Origin: Cyclobacterium jeungdonense
GTDB taxonomy: Bacteria; Bacteroidota; Bacteroidia; Cytophagales; Cyclobacteriaceae
Direction of reading: 5' to 3'
Assembly: GCF_010994275.1 (NCBI RefSeq)
Contig: NZ_WMCD01000009.1
Span: 206,326-270,325 of the forward strand
Length of the DNA: 64,000 nt
The notes under the pieces are model-generated. The model ran no database searches and had not been told where the DNA came from. It saw only the letters and a list, made by a program, of their open reading frames with translations. Positions 44,229-54,045 of this stretch are shown here, piece after piece (position 1 is the first letter of the stretch; every line of letters begins with the position of its first letter). The position numbers and the translations under genes are program-made.

Positions 44229-46340
44229 ATGGAAGTTGCCGAAAAGAAGGCCCTGAAAAGCATCGCCATCATAGGAAATCCCAATGTGGGTAAATCCAGT
44301 ATTTTCAATCAATTGACCGGATTAAACCAGAAGATAGGCAATTATCCGGGCATGACGGTTGATAAAATGGTGGGGCAGGTTCATGTTGGCGAAAAGCATT
44401 TTGAGCTGATAGATTTGCCGGGCACCTACAGTTTGTATCCCAAGTCTGAGGACGAAATCATTGCGCACAAAGTGTTGAATGGATTGGGGGTGGAAAAACC
44501 GGATGCGGCGTTGGTGGTATTGGATGCCTGCAACCTGGAAAGAAGCTTACTTCTGGGTACACAAGTGATTGATCTGGGTATCCCCTTGGCTTTTGTTATC
44601 AACATGAAAGATCTGGCTGAAAAGCGTGGTGTGAACATACATACTTTTGCCTTGTATCAGCAACTTGGCGTGCCACTGGTGATGACAGATGCCAGGAACA
44701 ATCAAGGTATGGAAGCGGTACGAGATCTCTTTCAGAAGGAGAATTTTGAAGTGGGTAAACCCTTCCATAAAATGGGATTCCCCGACTTATTGGATGAAGT
44801 AAAAAGGGAATTTAAATTAGAAACCGACTACCAGGCCTTTCAACAGTTGATTTTTGCTGATTTTGATCCGTTGCTGCCAGTAGATCAGCAGAAATGGCTG
44901 AAAGACAAGGCCAAAACGTTTGGTTTTGATGGGATGGAACAACAAGCCCGGGAGACCGAACAAAGATTGGGTCAAATTAAAGCGCTGCTAGCCAGTACGC
45001 AGTCTTCAGGAAAGGGAACACCTAAAAAACTTCACGCTGCTCTGGATGCGGTTTTTATGCATCCCATCTGGGGGTACCTTACTTTTTTGGCCATTATGCT
45101 GGTCATATTTCAAGCTATTTTTGCCTGGGCAGAAACGCCCATGGATCTGATCGATGGGGCTTTTGCCGCGGCTAGCGGATGGGTGGCAGAGGTATTTCCT
45201 CCAGGTGTCCTGACAGACTTGCTTTCGGAGGGTATCATCACGGGAATTGGTGGGGTGGTGATATTCATTCCTCAAATAGCCTTGCTCTTCGGGTTTTTGG
45301 CTTTTCTGGAGGATACGGGTTATTTTTCCCGTGTGGTGTATTTGATGGACCGCATGATGCGACCTTTCGGTCTGCATGGAAAGAGTGTGGTACCCCTGAT
45401 CTCGGGTATGGCCTGCGCCATTCCGGGTATTATGGCTACCCGAAACATTAGCAACACCAAAGAGAGGTTAATCACCATATTGGTGACGCCTTGGATGAGT
45501 TGCTCGGCCAGGCTTCCTGTATACATTATCTTGATTGGGTTAACCGTGCCAGATGAGTCCTGGATGGGAATTAACCTTCAAGCATTGGCCTTACTATTCA
45601 TGTATATATTTGGGACGGTATTTACCTTGCTCGGTGCATTGGCATTGAAATATGTGTTGCAAACAAAGGAGAAAAGCTTTCTGATGACGGACCTGCCCAT
45701 TTACCGGATACCGCGCTGGCAGACAGTATTGCTTACTATGTACAACAAATCAAAAATCTTTGTTTTGGAGGCAGGAAAAGTAATTCTGGCTATCTCAATC
45801 ATTTTATGGGTATTGGCCAGTTACGGTCCCTCCGGGGAAATGCAAGCATTGGAAGCGGAAAAGGAAGCTGCACTCGAAGCAGCCACAGAGGAGCAGAAGC
45901 ACGAATTGGCTTCTGAATTTGCATCTAAAAAGTTGGAAGCTTCCTACATTGGGATCGTGGGAAAAGCAATTGAACCCGCGATTCGGCCATTGGGCTATGA
46001 TTGGAAAATTGGAATTGCACTTTTAACTTCTTTTGCGGCAAGGGAGGTCTTCGTTGCCACTGTTGCCACCATTTACAGCGTGGGGGAGGATGTGGAAGAC
46101 GAGTTAACCATCAGAGAAAAACTCGATAAACAGGTGTATGCAGATACGGGAGAGAAAGTCTTTAACCGGGCCACGGGATTTTCGCTAATGGTATTTTATG
46201 CATTGGCTATGCAATGCATGAGCACGGTAGCTGTGGTCTACCGGGAAACCAAAAGCTGGAAATGGCCTTTAATTCAGACGATTGGAATGACTATTGTAGC
46301 CTATTTGGGCGCATTGGTCACCTATCAAATATTTATTTAG
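44229..46340 (+). CDS. feoB: Ferrous iron transport protein B
   Basis: 703 aa, full length. N-terminal G domain with G1 GNPNVGKSS (16-24), G3 DLPGTYSL and G4 NMKD; then the helical regulatory part and the membrane domain with two Gate regions (the first ending GFLAFLEDTGYFSRV, with the GMACAIPGIMATR signature near residue 395). FeoB moves Fe2+ across the inner membrane, driven by nucleotide binding. It lies between feoA and a 40-residue Cys-rich partner, all co-directional. Confidence 0.97.
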   Translation: MEVAEKKALKSIAIIGNPNVGKSSIFNQLTGLNQKIGNYPGMTVDKMVGQVHVGEKHFELIDLPGTYSLYPKSEDEIIAHKVLNGLGVEKPDAALVVLDACNLERSLLLGTQVIDLGIPLAFVINMKDLAEKRGVNIHTFALYQQLGVPLVMTDARNNQGMEAVRDLFQKENFEVGKPFHKMGFPDLLDEVKREFKLETDYQAFQQLIFADFDPLLPVDQQKWLKDKAKTFGFDGMEQQARETEQRLGQIKALLASTQSSGKGTPKKLHAALDAVFMHPIWGYLTFLAIMLVIFQAIFAWAETPMDLIDGAFAAASGWVAEVFPPGVLTDLLSEGIITGIGGVVIFIPQIALLFGFLAFLEDTGYFSRVVYLMDRMMRPFGLHGKSVVPLISGMACAIPGIMATRNISNTKERLITILVTPWMSCSARLPVYIILIGLTVPDESWMGINLQALALLFMYIFGTVFTLLGALALKYVLQTKEKSFLMTDLPIYRIPRWQTVLLTMYNKSKIFVLEAGKVILAISIILWVLASYGPSGEMQALEAEKEAALEAATEEQKHELASEFASKKLEASYIGIVGKAIEPAIRPLGYDWKIGIALLTSFAAREVFVATVATIYSVGEDVEDELTIREKLDKQVYADTGEKVFNRATGFSLMVFYALAMQCMSTVAVVYRETKSWKWPLIQTIGMTIVAYLGALVTYQIFI

Positions 46341-46342
46341 TC

Positions 46343-46465
46343 ATGTTACAGGAACTCATTGTAGGAATTTTATTTATTGGAGTATTGGTTTATTGGGGGA
46401 TCCGTATTCGGAGTAAAAAATCCACTAAAAACCAAAACGGCTGTGGTTGTCAAAAATGCGGTTAA
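46343..46465 (+). CDS. FeoB-associated Cys-rich membrane protein
   Basis: 40 aa starting 2 bp after the feoB stop. One membrane helix (ELIVGILFIGVLVYWGIRI) followed by a basic segment and the C-terminal CGCQKCG. This is the form of the small Cys-rich proteins that follow feoB in many bacteria (a counterpart of FeoC); the thiols could bind iron or act as a redox switch. Its stop overlaps a weak TTAAC-TTTTT-GTTAA hairpin that might end the operon. Confidence 0.85.
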   Translation: MLQELIVGILFIGVLVYWGIRIRSKKSTKNQNGCGCQKCG

Positions 46466-46567
46466 CTTTTTGTTAATTTTCTATCTTTTTTATCGTTTTT
46501 CCCATTAGATTTGGTGTTGAAATTTTGTCACACACCGTAGCTAGTAAGAAAAGAGGAGCAGGATGCA

Positions 46568-46738
46568 ATGAAATCGGGCATGCGAGATTCCCTGTCTGCC
46601 GCCAGGCAGCCATATGACCCCTAGAAATGAATTATAATCATATGAAATCGAGTATGACGAATACGTCACATAGTGGGATGATTATAAAGCATGCGAGATT
46701 CCATCTGACCGTTGAAAAAAAATTATAAACAGATGAAA
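46568..46738 (+). repeat. Compound palindromic repeat, locus 2 (units D and C)
   Basis: Same elements as at 14967-15175, in reversed orientation. Unit C (46642-46702, 61 bp) begins ATGAAATCG and ends CGAGATTCC; unit D (46568-46591) is a 24-bp version with the centre deleted. The hairpin CTGCC-GCCA-GGCAG (46596-46609) takes the place of the TCCCGA hairpin of locus 1, and the outer flank with CTGACCGTTGAAAA is shared too. From the C to the D start is 111 bp, against 112-113 in locus 1. The right flank runs into the start codon of the next gene. Confidence 0.85.
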
Positions 46739-47362
46739 TGGACGTATAGCATTAAACATAAAATTACAGCCGCTTCGTTGCTTTTTGGGGTAATTGTTCT
46801 GGTAATGATTACCAACATCAATCAACGCAATCAAATAGAGGAGTTGGAATCCGCATTTGAAGCGATTTACAAGGATCGGTTGGTAGCTGAGAGCTATATT
46901 CTAGATTTTTCGGAGAAACTCCACAACCTGCAAGTTGCGATCAACGATCCTGTTAGTTCCTTGTCCCAAAAGCAATTGATTGCCAATCGGCTTTTGCAAG
47001 AAATAGATACCCTAAATCAACTTTACCAGGCGACTCGTCTTACGGAAGAAGAAGCCCGGTATTTTTTGCATTTTACGGGATTAACGGAGGAAATTGATTT
47101 AAGACTTAAACAAGGTGACCTGGAGAGTGAGGAAGTGATGATAAAATCAGCTTTGATGGATTTGCATTCCCTTTCCCAAATTCAGTTAATAGAAGCGGAT
47201 AAGTTAAAATCAAAAACGGATCGAATTTTTCATCTGGGCAGTATCATTTCCCAGTTTGAACTGGTAATCCTGATAATAATAGGCCTGATTATCCAAGCGC
47301 TTTTGTTCTCCTCCAAGACCACTACGGCTGCAAAATGGCCGAAAAATCCGGGTTTAAACTGA
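46733..47362 (+). CDS. 4HB-MCP-like membrane protein
   Basis: 209 aa from ATG 46733; an in-frame TTG at 46712 lies in the repeat flank and is less likely. Two membrane helices, about 12-32 and 180-200, enclose a helical periplasmic region (NQRNQIEELESAFEAIYKDRLVAESYILDFSEKL) like the four-helix-bundle sensor of chemoreceptors. There is no signalling domain after the second helix, so it may be a stand-alone ligand-binding protein. Its start lies in the flank of a dispersed repeat. Confidence 0.68.
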   Translation: MKWTYSIKHKITAASLLFGVIVLVMITNINQRNQIEELESAFEAIYKDRLVAESYILDFSEKLHNLQVAINDPVSSLSQKQLIANRLLQEIDTLNQLYQATRLTEEEARYFLHFTGLTEEIDLRLKQGDLESEEVMIKSALMDLHSLSQIQLIEADKLKSKTDRIFHLGSIISQFELVILIIIGLIIQALLFSSKTTTAAKWPKNPGLN

Positions 47363-47378
47363 GTTCCTGAAGGGACTT

Positions 47379-48401
47379 TCAACTAACGGCCTGTTTTTTT
47401 GGCTTAATGGACTGAATGGCCTTTGCTGTGAGCGCAAATGACTCCAGCCTTTTTTGGTGATCGTAGATATTGGTAGTGATCATCAGTTCATCGAGATGGT
47501 TTTCAGCCAGGAAATTTTCCAAGCCTTTCGATACCGTTTCATAGCTACCCACAAAGGTATAAGCCATCATATTTTGCAGGGCCGCAGCCTCATGCGGTGC
47601 CCAAATGGCATTCATATCCGATACAGGAGGCGGTAAGGGGTAGGAGCGTCCGCGAATTATTCCCAAGGCCATCTGGTAAAAAGAAGTGGCCAGGTACTGA
47701 GCTTCTTCATCCGTTTCGCCCACTACCACATTGATACAGGCAATCAGGTAGGGTTTTCGCGAATCTGCTGAAGGTTGAAAATGGTTTTGGTAGTACCTGC
47801 TGGCTTGTTGAAAATAGGTGGGAGCAAAATGACTGGCAAAAACATAGGGTAAGCCCCGCGCCGCTGCCAGGTAGGCGCTATCCATACTGGATCCGAGCAA
47901 ATAGAAGGGTACGTTTAAGCCTTCTGCCGGAAAAGCCCTGACAGGAGAATCCAGGTTATCCTCCGAAAAATAGCTCTGCAACTCTTCCAGGTCCTGAGGA
48001 AATTCCTGTACAGACTCCATTCTTCCCCTGCGTAAGACCGAAGCTGTTCGCTGGTCTGTACCCGGTGCCCTACCTAAACCCAGGTCAATTCTACCGGGAT
48101 AGAGGGTTTCAAGGGTGCCAATTTGCTCGGCAACTATCAGTGGGCTGTGATTAGGTAGCATGATTCCTCCCGATCCCACCCGGATTCGCTGGGTTCCCTG
48201 CGCAATGTAGCCCATCAATATTGTAGGAGCAGCGCTTCCCACATGAGGCATGTTATGGTGTTCCGCCAGCCAAAACCGCTTATAACCCCAAATTTCAGCA
48301 TTTTGGGCAAGATCCAGGCTTCTGCGGTAGGCATCAGCCGCATCTTGATCTTTTTTTAGAATGGCCAGGTCAAGAATGGAAAATGGAATTTCTTTCTGCA
48401 T
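47379..48401 (-). CDS. LLM-class flavin-dependent monooxygenase (luciferase-like)
   Basis: 340 aa. Bacterial luciferase-like TIM barrel: FWLAEHHNMPHVGSAAPTILMGYIAQGTQRIRVGSGGIMLPNHSPLIVAEQIGTLETLYPGRIDLGLGRAPG is diagnostic, with FMN/F420-binding residues near the barrel top. This group (COG2141, MsnO8-like) oxidises varied organics using FMNH2 and O2; the substrate is unknown. It converges with the 4HB gene, 16 bp apart. Confidence 0.92.
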   Translation of the reverse strand: MQKEIPFSILDLAILKKDQDAADAYRRSLDLAQNAEIWGYKRFWLAEHHNMPHVGSAAPTILMGYIAQGTQRIRVGSGGIMLPNHSPLIVAEQIGTLETLYPGRIDLGLGRAPGTDQRTASVLRRGRMESVQEFPQDLEELQSYFSEDNLDSPVRAFPAEGLNVPFYLLGSSMDSAYLAAARGLPYVFASHFAPTYFQQASRYYQNHFQPSADSRKPYLIACINVVVGETDEEAQYLATSFYQMALGIIRGRSYPLPPPVSDMNAIWAPHEAAALQNMMAYTFVGSYETVSKGLENFLAENHLDELMITTNIYDHQKRLESFALTAKAIQSIKPKKQAVS

Positions 48402-48750
48402 AGGTAGATTTAACTGTTCCGGGTTTTTTTTGGTTCCCGCTGTTTTGGTTGGATTTCATACAGTCGGTTGCTATTTGTTTACCGATCCAACCTTGTCCTC
48501 CTACCTTGTGTTGTTTTAAACGACATAGTCAAGGTCAATTAGGAAAAAAAGCAAACTTCAAAGGATATTTTGAAGAAGACGTAAGGACATAGTTGTATAA
48601 CTGTATTTCTTCTATTTGAAAATTATGGTATGGTATTTTTATAATTTCAAAATCTTTTCATTTGTAAGTGGTTTATTTTTTGTAATATCGTATGTTTGGT
48701 ATATATAATTACCTGTTCTTCCCCGTAAACCCCAAATAATCTCATGTTCA
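48402..48750. other. Regulatory gap before the sigma/SusCD locus
   Basis: 349 bp between divergent genes with no credible ORF. The right half is AT-rich, includes several Bacteroidota-like elements (TTTTTTG followed by TATATA at about 48680-48710) and probably holds the promoter of the ECF sigma gene. No clear operator was recognised. Confidence 0.4.
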
Positions 48751-49350
48751 ATGGAATTTCACACACTAAAAGACGTTGAACTTTGGCAATTGGTAGCCAA
48801 TGGTGATCAAAAGGCATTTGATCATATTTACCTTTTCCATTCCAAAGACTTGTATAAATACGGTTTTCGGTTCACTCAGGACACAGAATTGATTAAAGAT
48901 GTTATCCAAGACGTCTTTATCCATATTTGGGAGTCAAGAAATGTGCTTTTTATTCAGAAGTCTATAAAGTTCTATTTATTCTCGGCATTCAGGAGGGATG
49001 TAATCAAGCGTGTAAACGTAGCCTGTATCTACGAAAGTATTGAAGATTATCATTTTAAAATTTCCTGGGAGGTATCATTTCAGGAAATTCTGGAGCAAAA
49101 CCAGATTAGCCTTGATTCTACGCATAGACTTAGTCGGGCTATTGATGCCTTGCCTCTCAGGCAGAAGGAGGCAATTTATCTGCGGTATCTTCAGGAGTTG
49201 ACCTATGATGAAATTTCGGAATTAATGGGGGTTCAAATTCCCTCCATTTATAATCTGATATTTAAGGGAATCAAATCCTTAAAGGCGGTTTTGTCCCCAA
49301 GTGATTTCACTCCAAAAGTGCTGATTTTATTCTTTTATTTTCTGTTTTAG
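48751..49350 (+). CDS. ECF-type RNA polymerase sigma factor (Bacteroidota SusCD-linked)
   Basis: 199 aa. Region 2 (DHIYLFHSKDLYKYGFRF...IKDVIQDVFIHIWESR) and region 4 (LPLRQKEAIYLRYLQELTYDEISELMGVQIPSIYNLIFKGIKSLKAVL) of an ECF sigma factor. A hydrophobic tail (KVLILFFYFLF) follows region 4. It directs RNA polymerase to the downstream locus when released by the FecR anti-sigma factor, as in iron-citrate and SusCD systems. It starts the forward 15-kb locus; FecR begins 133 bp downstream. Confidence 0.93.
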   Translation: MEFHTLKDVELWQLVANGDQKAFDHIYLFHSKDLYKYGFRFTQDTELIKDVIQDVFIHIWESRNVLFIQKSIKFYLFSAFRRDVIKRVNVACIYESIEDYHFKISWEVSFQEILEQNQISLDSTHRLSRAIDALPLRQKEAIYLRYLQELTYDEISELMGVQIPSIYNLIFKGIKSLKAVLSPSDFTPKVLILFFYFLF

Positions 49351-49483
49351 CAAGTGGTTTATTTGTCAAAAGCCCTATTTTAGTTAGGAAATTATCAATA
49401 TTTAAATAAAATCAAATTTTTGTGAAAATTGAAGGTGAGATTTTTGCTAAAATCCCCTCTTAGTGACATAGAGCAAAAAAAGC

Positions 49484-50539
49484 ATGAAGCCCCACTCCAC
49501 CATAGAAGATTTTTTGCAGGACAAGTCATTTGTAGCTTGGGTCTGCGGTCTCGATCCTACTAATAGTCACTTTTGGAGTGAAATGGCTTTAGACAAAGAA
49601 AAGGGTCCGGTGCTAAGTCAAGCTAGACTAATTTTGCAGGAATTGCATGCGGCAGGGGAGGAGTGGGAAGAACAGGAACAGCTATTAGTGCTTGCAAAGA
49701 TCCACAAAAACCTCCAGTATAGGCAGCCACAGATTTCCGATCCTATTACTGAGATTAGTAGTAGCAAATTAGATTATCGGAGGAATATTTCAAAAGTATT
49801 GTTTTTCGTTTTCGCCTCATTGATAGTTTTTTTGGCGGTAGATGTTGTAAGAAATAATGAAGGGCCGGAATCAGCAATAGCTGAAAATGAAACTCACTGG
49901 ATAACCAAATACAATCCCCAGGGACAAAAATCCAAAATTCACTTACCAGATGGAAGTACGGTTATTATTAATGCGGACAGTGAAATTAAATATTCGAGTG
50001 ATTTTGGTGTGAATAATCGAGAGATTTATTTAACTGGAGAATCTTTTTTCGAAGTGGCTCCAGATAGTTTATTGCCTTTTCGGGTATTTACCGGTAACAT
50101 CGTAACGACTGCGCTGGGTACCTCTTTTAACATTCAATCCTATAAACCTGATAGAGTAAACGTTCAGCTGGCCACAGGCAAGGTTGAGGTTGTGAATGAA
50201 TTGGATGAAAATCAGCTTGTTTTTCTTCAGCCCGGAGAGCAGGTGACTGCGAATGGAAGCCAAAAATTTGTAAAGGGAAGTTTTAATCCTCAAAAAGCCT
50301 TTTTGTGGAAATCCGGGATTCTACTTTTTGACAAAGTATCCTTTTCTGAATTTGCTCTCACACTTGAGCGATGGTATGGAGTAGAAATTGATCTGGTCAA
50401 TACCCCTGCCCGAGGATTGAAAATTTCAGGTGAATTCAAGGAGACCTATTTAAGTAATGTTTTGGAGTCCATCGGGTATGCGTATGGGTTCAACTACAAA
50501 ATTGACCAGAAAAAAGTTAAGCTAGTTTTTACACCTTAA
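49484..50539 (+). CDS. FecR family anti-sigma factor
   Basis: 351 aa. A cytoplasmic N-terminal part of about 105 residues with a sigma-binding region, a membrane helix (VLFFVFASLIVFLAVDVV), then the periplasmic FecR domain (KIHLPDGSTVIINADSEIKYSSDFGVNNREIYLTGESFFEVAPDSLLPFRVFTGNIVTTALGTSFNI) and the DUF4974 end (LERWYGVEIDLVNTPARGLKISGEF). It senses the state of the SusC transporter via its STN domain and controls the upstream sigma factor. Confidence 0.94.
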   Translation: MKPHSTIEDFLQDKSFVAWVCGLDPTNSHFWSEMALDKEKGPVLSQARLILQELHAAGEEWEEQEQLLVLAKIHKNLQYRQPQISDPITEISSSKLDYRRNISKVLFFVFASLIVFLAVDVVRNNEGPESAIAENETHWITKYNPQGQKSKIHLPDGSTVIINADSEIKYSSDFGVNNREIYLTGESFFEVAPDSLLPFRVFTGNIVTTALGTSFNIQSYKPDRVNVQLATGKVEVVNELDENQLVFLQPGEQVTANGSQKFVKGSFNPQKAFLWKSGILLFDKVSFSEFALTLERWYGVEIDLVNTPARGLKISGEFKETYLSNVLESIGYAYGFNYKIDQKKVKLVFTP

Positions 50540-50684
50540 ATAAACTGGATGAAGAAAACAAATTGATCAAAAAAGCAAAGCCAATGATGATTTATTGACT
50601 TTGCCAGACAAATAGGAAGGTTTATCAGGCGCTAACTATTTGCCTTTGTTTTACTGCAAAAGTCACAATAAAACACCCAAATTT

Positions 50685-53600
50685 ATGAAAAAAATATTAC
50701 ATGCCCTATGTATGATAGGAAAATACTACCTCTATGGATTCCTAATCCAGATGCTTTTCTTACCACTGATTTATGCGGCTCCTACCAATGCCCAGGGGTC
50801 GTTGGACATTAAGGAAGTTCGTCTGAGCTTAGACCTTGAAAATGTTTCTCTCGCAGAGACTTTTGGTGAGATAAAGAAGTTAACCGAGTTTTCATTTATC
50901 TACGACAATCGCCTTTTGGAAGATGCAGACCTCGTTAGCATTCAAGTACAGGATCAATCCCTGGAAACCGTTTTATTATCTCTTGCGTCTTCGCATCAGT
51001 TGTCTTTTAAACAGGTAGATGATAAGATCAGCGTAAAATTTTCAAAATCAAAAAACCTTTCGAAAGCAGTTCTTGTGGAAGTGACCGTGGATGGAACGGT
51101 AGTGGATGTGAATGGTGAGCCCATTCCAGGAGTAACCGTTTTTGTGCCCGGTACCAATTCAGGTACCGCTACTGATATGGACGGAAAATATTCTATTGTG
51201 GTTCCTGATGGATCTTCCCTGGTTTTTTCATTTATAGGATTTGAAACCCAAACCGTAGAAGTGGGGAATCAAACCACGATCAATATTACCCTGGAACAAA
51301 GTGCACAGGCCCTGGATGAAGTCATCGTTCTGGGGTATGGTACACAAAAGAAATCAGAACTGACAAACGCGGTTGTTCAAACTACGGGTGAGGAAATTAA
51401 AAAATCCTCTGCAGTATCCTTATCCAATGCCTTGTCTGGGAGATTAGCCGGACTGTATGTAAATCAGCGAAGTGCTGTACCTGGATTTGATGATGCCCAA
51501 ATACTTGTAAGGGGCTTCAATACGACGAGAAACAATTCAGCATTGATTGTAATTGATGGTGTGGCGAATGCAGATCCGGATGGTCTTAATCGACTGGATC
51601 CTAATGATATTGAATCTATTTCCGTATTAAAAGATGCTTCCGCTGCCATTTATGGTGCCCAATCTGCTGGTGGGGTTATTTTGGTAACCACCAAACGAGG
51701 AAAAACAGGAAAGCCATCATTCAACTTTTCTAGTTCCCATCTGTTTCAGTCGCCGACAATGAAAGTAAAGTCGGCCGATGTATTTGACTACATGGATGTT
51801 CTCAATCGGAATAGGGTACTTGAGGGTGCTGGCCCGGTTTTTCCGGATGATCTCGTGGAATCTTTCCGTAACGGGAACAGACGTGCGGAAGATTGGTGGG
51901 ATGCGTTAGTAGATCCTCCTGCCACCATTTCCAGGCAGTCATTAACCATGCGGGGAGGTTCGGACCGTATTCGGTACTTTACCTCTGTAGGAATGGTGAA
52001 TCAAGGCGGCATCCTGCGGGCAGATGATATCACCAAACTCAAACAATACAACGTTCGCGCAAACCTGGATGTAACGGTCACGGATGATTTGGAGGTTGGT
52101 ATAGATTTATCGATACGCCAAAAATTTACACGATCACCTCAAGGTGGATCGGGCGCCATTGGGGCATTTGCTTCCACCAGTCCATTACAAGAAGCCTACA
52201 TTGGGGGGGATTACAGGTATCCAGGCGAAGGTTGGTCTCATCTAAATCCCGCTGCCCGGCTATTGAGTCCGGGGTATAGAAAAAATACCGGGGATGTTGC
52301 CAATGGTACTTTTAGGTATAAATACCAGATTCCTTTTGTTGAGGGTCTATCTGTGGACGGTTTTGCCTCTATTGTCAAGACGTTCAACTATAATAAATCA
52401 TTTGATTATGTATGGGACTATTACGAGAGGAACGCAACAGGAGATATTGTAAAAAGAACATCCAGGACGGTAGAAGATATTGGGCTAAGGGAAGATTTTT
52501 CTCAAAGCACCATGATTACCTTAAATTCAAAAATTGCCTATGACAAAATTATCAATACGGATCATAGGATAAGTGGATTTGTTGCGTACGAACAGATGAC
52601 CTATGATGATAATTTCTTTTGGGCGCAGCGACTGGGATTTGACTCCCCGCAAATTGACCAACTTTTTGCAGGCAGTGAAAACAGAAGTCAATGGAACAAT
52701 AGTGGAGGTGCCAGCCAAAATGCCCGGCAAAATTATTTCGGGCGATTGAATTACGAATTCAGTAATAAATACTTGTTCGGATTTAATTTCAGGTATGATG
52801 GCTCCCCTATTTTTCCAAAAGAAACGAGGTGGGGGTTTTTCCCCGGATTATCAGCAGGATGGGTGGTTAGTGAAGAGGCTTTTATGTCTGACAACCTATT
52901 CAGCAATATGAAACTGAGAGCATCCTGGGGCAAATTAGGAAATGACCGGGTAGACCCTTTTCAATATATTGGTCGTTTTGGTTATGGGGCCGGTTGGGTA
53001 GTAAATGGAAACGACGTTCGGGGGATAGCGGCATTGACTACACCAAATCCAAACATTACCTGGGAAGTATCCGAATCAACAGATATCGGACTAGAACTTG
53101 GCTTTTTGCAGGACAGGTTATCTTTCGAAATGGATGTTTACAGAACGTATACAACCAATATTTTGGGTAGGAGACAAGCATCTATCCCTGGATACACAGG
53201 ACTAATCTTACCGGATGAGAATATCGGGGAGATGAAAAGTCACGGAATTGAGTTTCAGTTGGGATTCAGGGAGAATATCGGTCTGGTTAATTACAGAGTA
53301 AGTGCCAATTACTCCTTTAACGATAATGAGATCATCTTTTTTGATGAAGTACCTCAGGCAGAACCCTATCAAAATCTGGAAGGAAGGCAAATAGGTTCTG
53401 AATTGGTTTATAACGCCATCGGTATTTATCGTACGCAGGATGATTTAGATTCCTATGTTAGTTACCCCAATGCCACATTAGGTAGCCTTATTTTTAAAGA
53501 TTTAAACGATGATGGTGTTATTGACGGAAATGATCGATACCGGTACAACATAAATGCATTTCCAAGATCTCAATTTGGAATGACCATAGGGTTTGATTAC

Positions 53601-54035
53601 AAAAACTTTGACCTGACGATGTTGCTTCAGGGTCAAGATGGGGGGAAGTTTAGGCTTGACAATGGATTTGATACAGGAGCCAATGGAAATGGGCTTGCCT
53701 ATGTCGCTAATAATACCTACGATCTGGAAAATGTCGATGCAATTCTTCCAAGAATTCGCCCGGTAGGATTTGCTGCCCAAAACAGTGATTTCTGGTATCA
53801 TAATTCGAGATGGGTTCGGTTTAAGTCCGCTGAATTGGGATACAATTTACCGAGTGAGCTCATGGATAGAATCGGTATTTCAGGCTTACGAATTTATTTG
53901 TCGGGAGAAAATTTATTCATGATTTATAATAATCTGGCAGAATTTGGTGCGGGGGATCCTGAGTTCCTCAGTGGAAAAGGTGGAACGTATCCGAATATGA
54001 GGACATTGGGTTTTGGTCTTAATCTTTCTTTTTAA
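50685..54035 (+). CDS. SusC/RagA-type TonB-dependent outer-membrane transporter with STN domain
   Basis: 1116 aa from ATG 50685; a TTG at 50640 would add 15 residues ahead of the signal. After the signal (cleaved after NAQ near residue 37) comes the STN domain (about 50-115), which talks to FecR; then a carboxypeptidase-regulatory-like domain (TVVDVNGEPIPGVTVFVPGTNSG), the TonB box/plug (DEVIVLGYGTQKKSELTNAVV, ILVRGFNTTRNNSALIVIDGV) and the 22-strand barrel ending GLNLSF. It imports a large substrate with the SusD lipoprotein, energised by TonB. The substrate is not evident: no glycoside hydrolase follows. Confidence 0.95.
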   Translation: MKKILHALCMIGKYYLYGFLIQMLFLPLIYAAPTNAQGSLDIKEVRLSLDLENVSLAETFGEIKKLTEFSFIYDNRLLEDADLVSIQVQDQSLETVLLSLASSHQLSFKQVDDKISVKFSKSKNLSKAVLVEVTVDGTVVDVNGEPIPGVTVFVPGTNSGTATDMDGKYSIVVPDGSSLVFSFIGFETQTVEVGNQTTINITLEQSAQALDEVIVLGYGTQKKSELTNAVVQTTGEEIKKSSAVSLSNALSGRLAGLYVNQRSAVPGFDDAQILVRGFNTTRNNSALIVIDGVANADPDGLNRLDPNDIESISVLKDASAAIYGAQSAGGVILVTTKRGKTGKPSFNFSSSHLFQSPTMKVKSADVFDYMDVLNRNRVLEGAGPVFPDDLVESFRNGNRRAEDWWDALVDPPATISRQSLTMRGGSDRIRYFTSVGMVNQGGILRADDITKLKQYNVRANLDVTVTDDLEVGIDLSIRQKFTRSPQGGSGAIGAFASTSPLQEAYIGGDYRYPGEGWSHLNPAARLLSPGYRKNTGDVANGTFRYKYQIPFVEGLSVDGFASIVKTFNYNKSFDYVWDYYERNATGDIVKRTSRTVEDIGLREDFSQSTMITLNSKIAYDKIINTDHRISGFVAYEQMTYDDNFFWAQRLGFDSPQIDQLFAGSENRSQWNNSGGASQNARQNYFGRLNYEFSNKYLFGFNFRYDGSPIFPKETRWGFFPGLSAGWVVSEEAFMSDNLFSNMKLRASWGKLGNDRVDPFQYIGRFGYGAGWVVNGNDVRGIAALTTPNPNITWEVSESTDIGLELGFLQDRLSFEMDVYRTYTTNILGRRQASIPGYTGLILPDENIGEMKSHGIEFQLGFRENIGLVNYRVSANYSFNDNEIIFFDEVPQAEPYQNLEGRQIGSELVYNAIGIYRTQDDLDSYVSYPNATLGSLIFKDLNDDGVIDGNDRYRYNINAFPRSQFGMTIGFDYKNFDLTMLLQGQDGGKFRLDNGFDTGANGNGLAYVANNTYDLENVDAILPRIRPVGFAAQNSDFWYHNSRWVRFKSAELGYNLPSELMDRIGISGLRIYLSGENLFMIYNNLAEFGAGDPEFLSGKGGTYPNMRTLGFGLNLSF

Positions 54036-54045
54036 AAAAAAAGTT

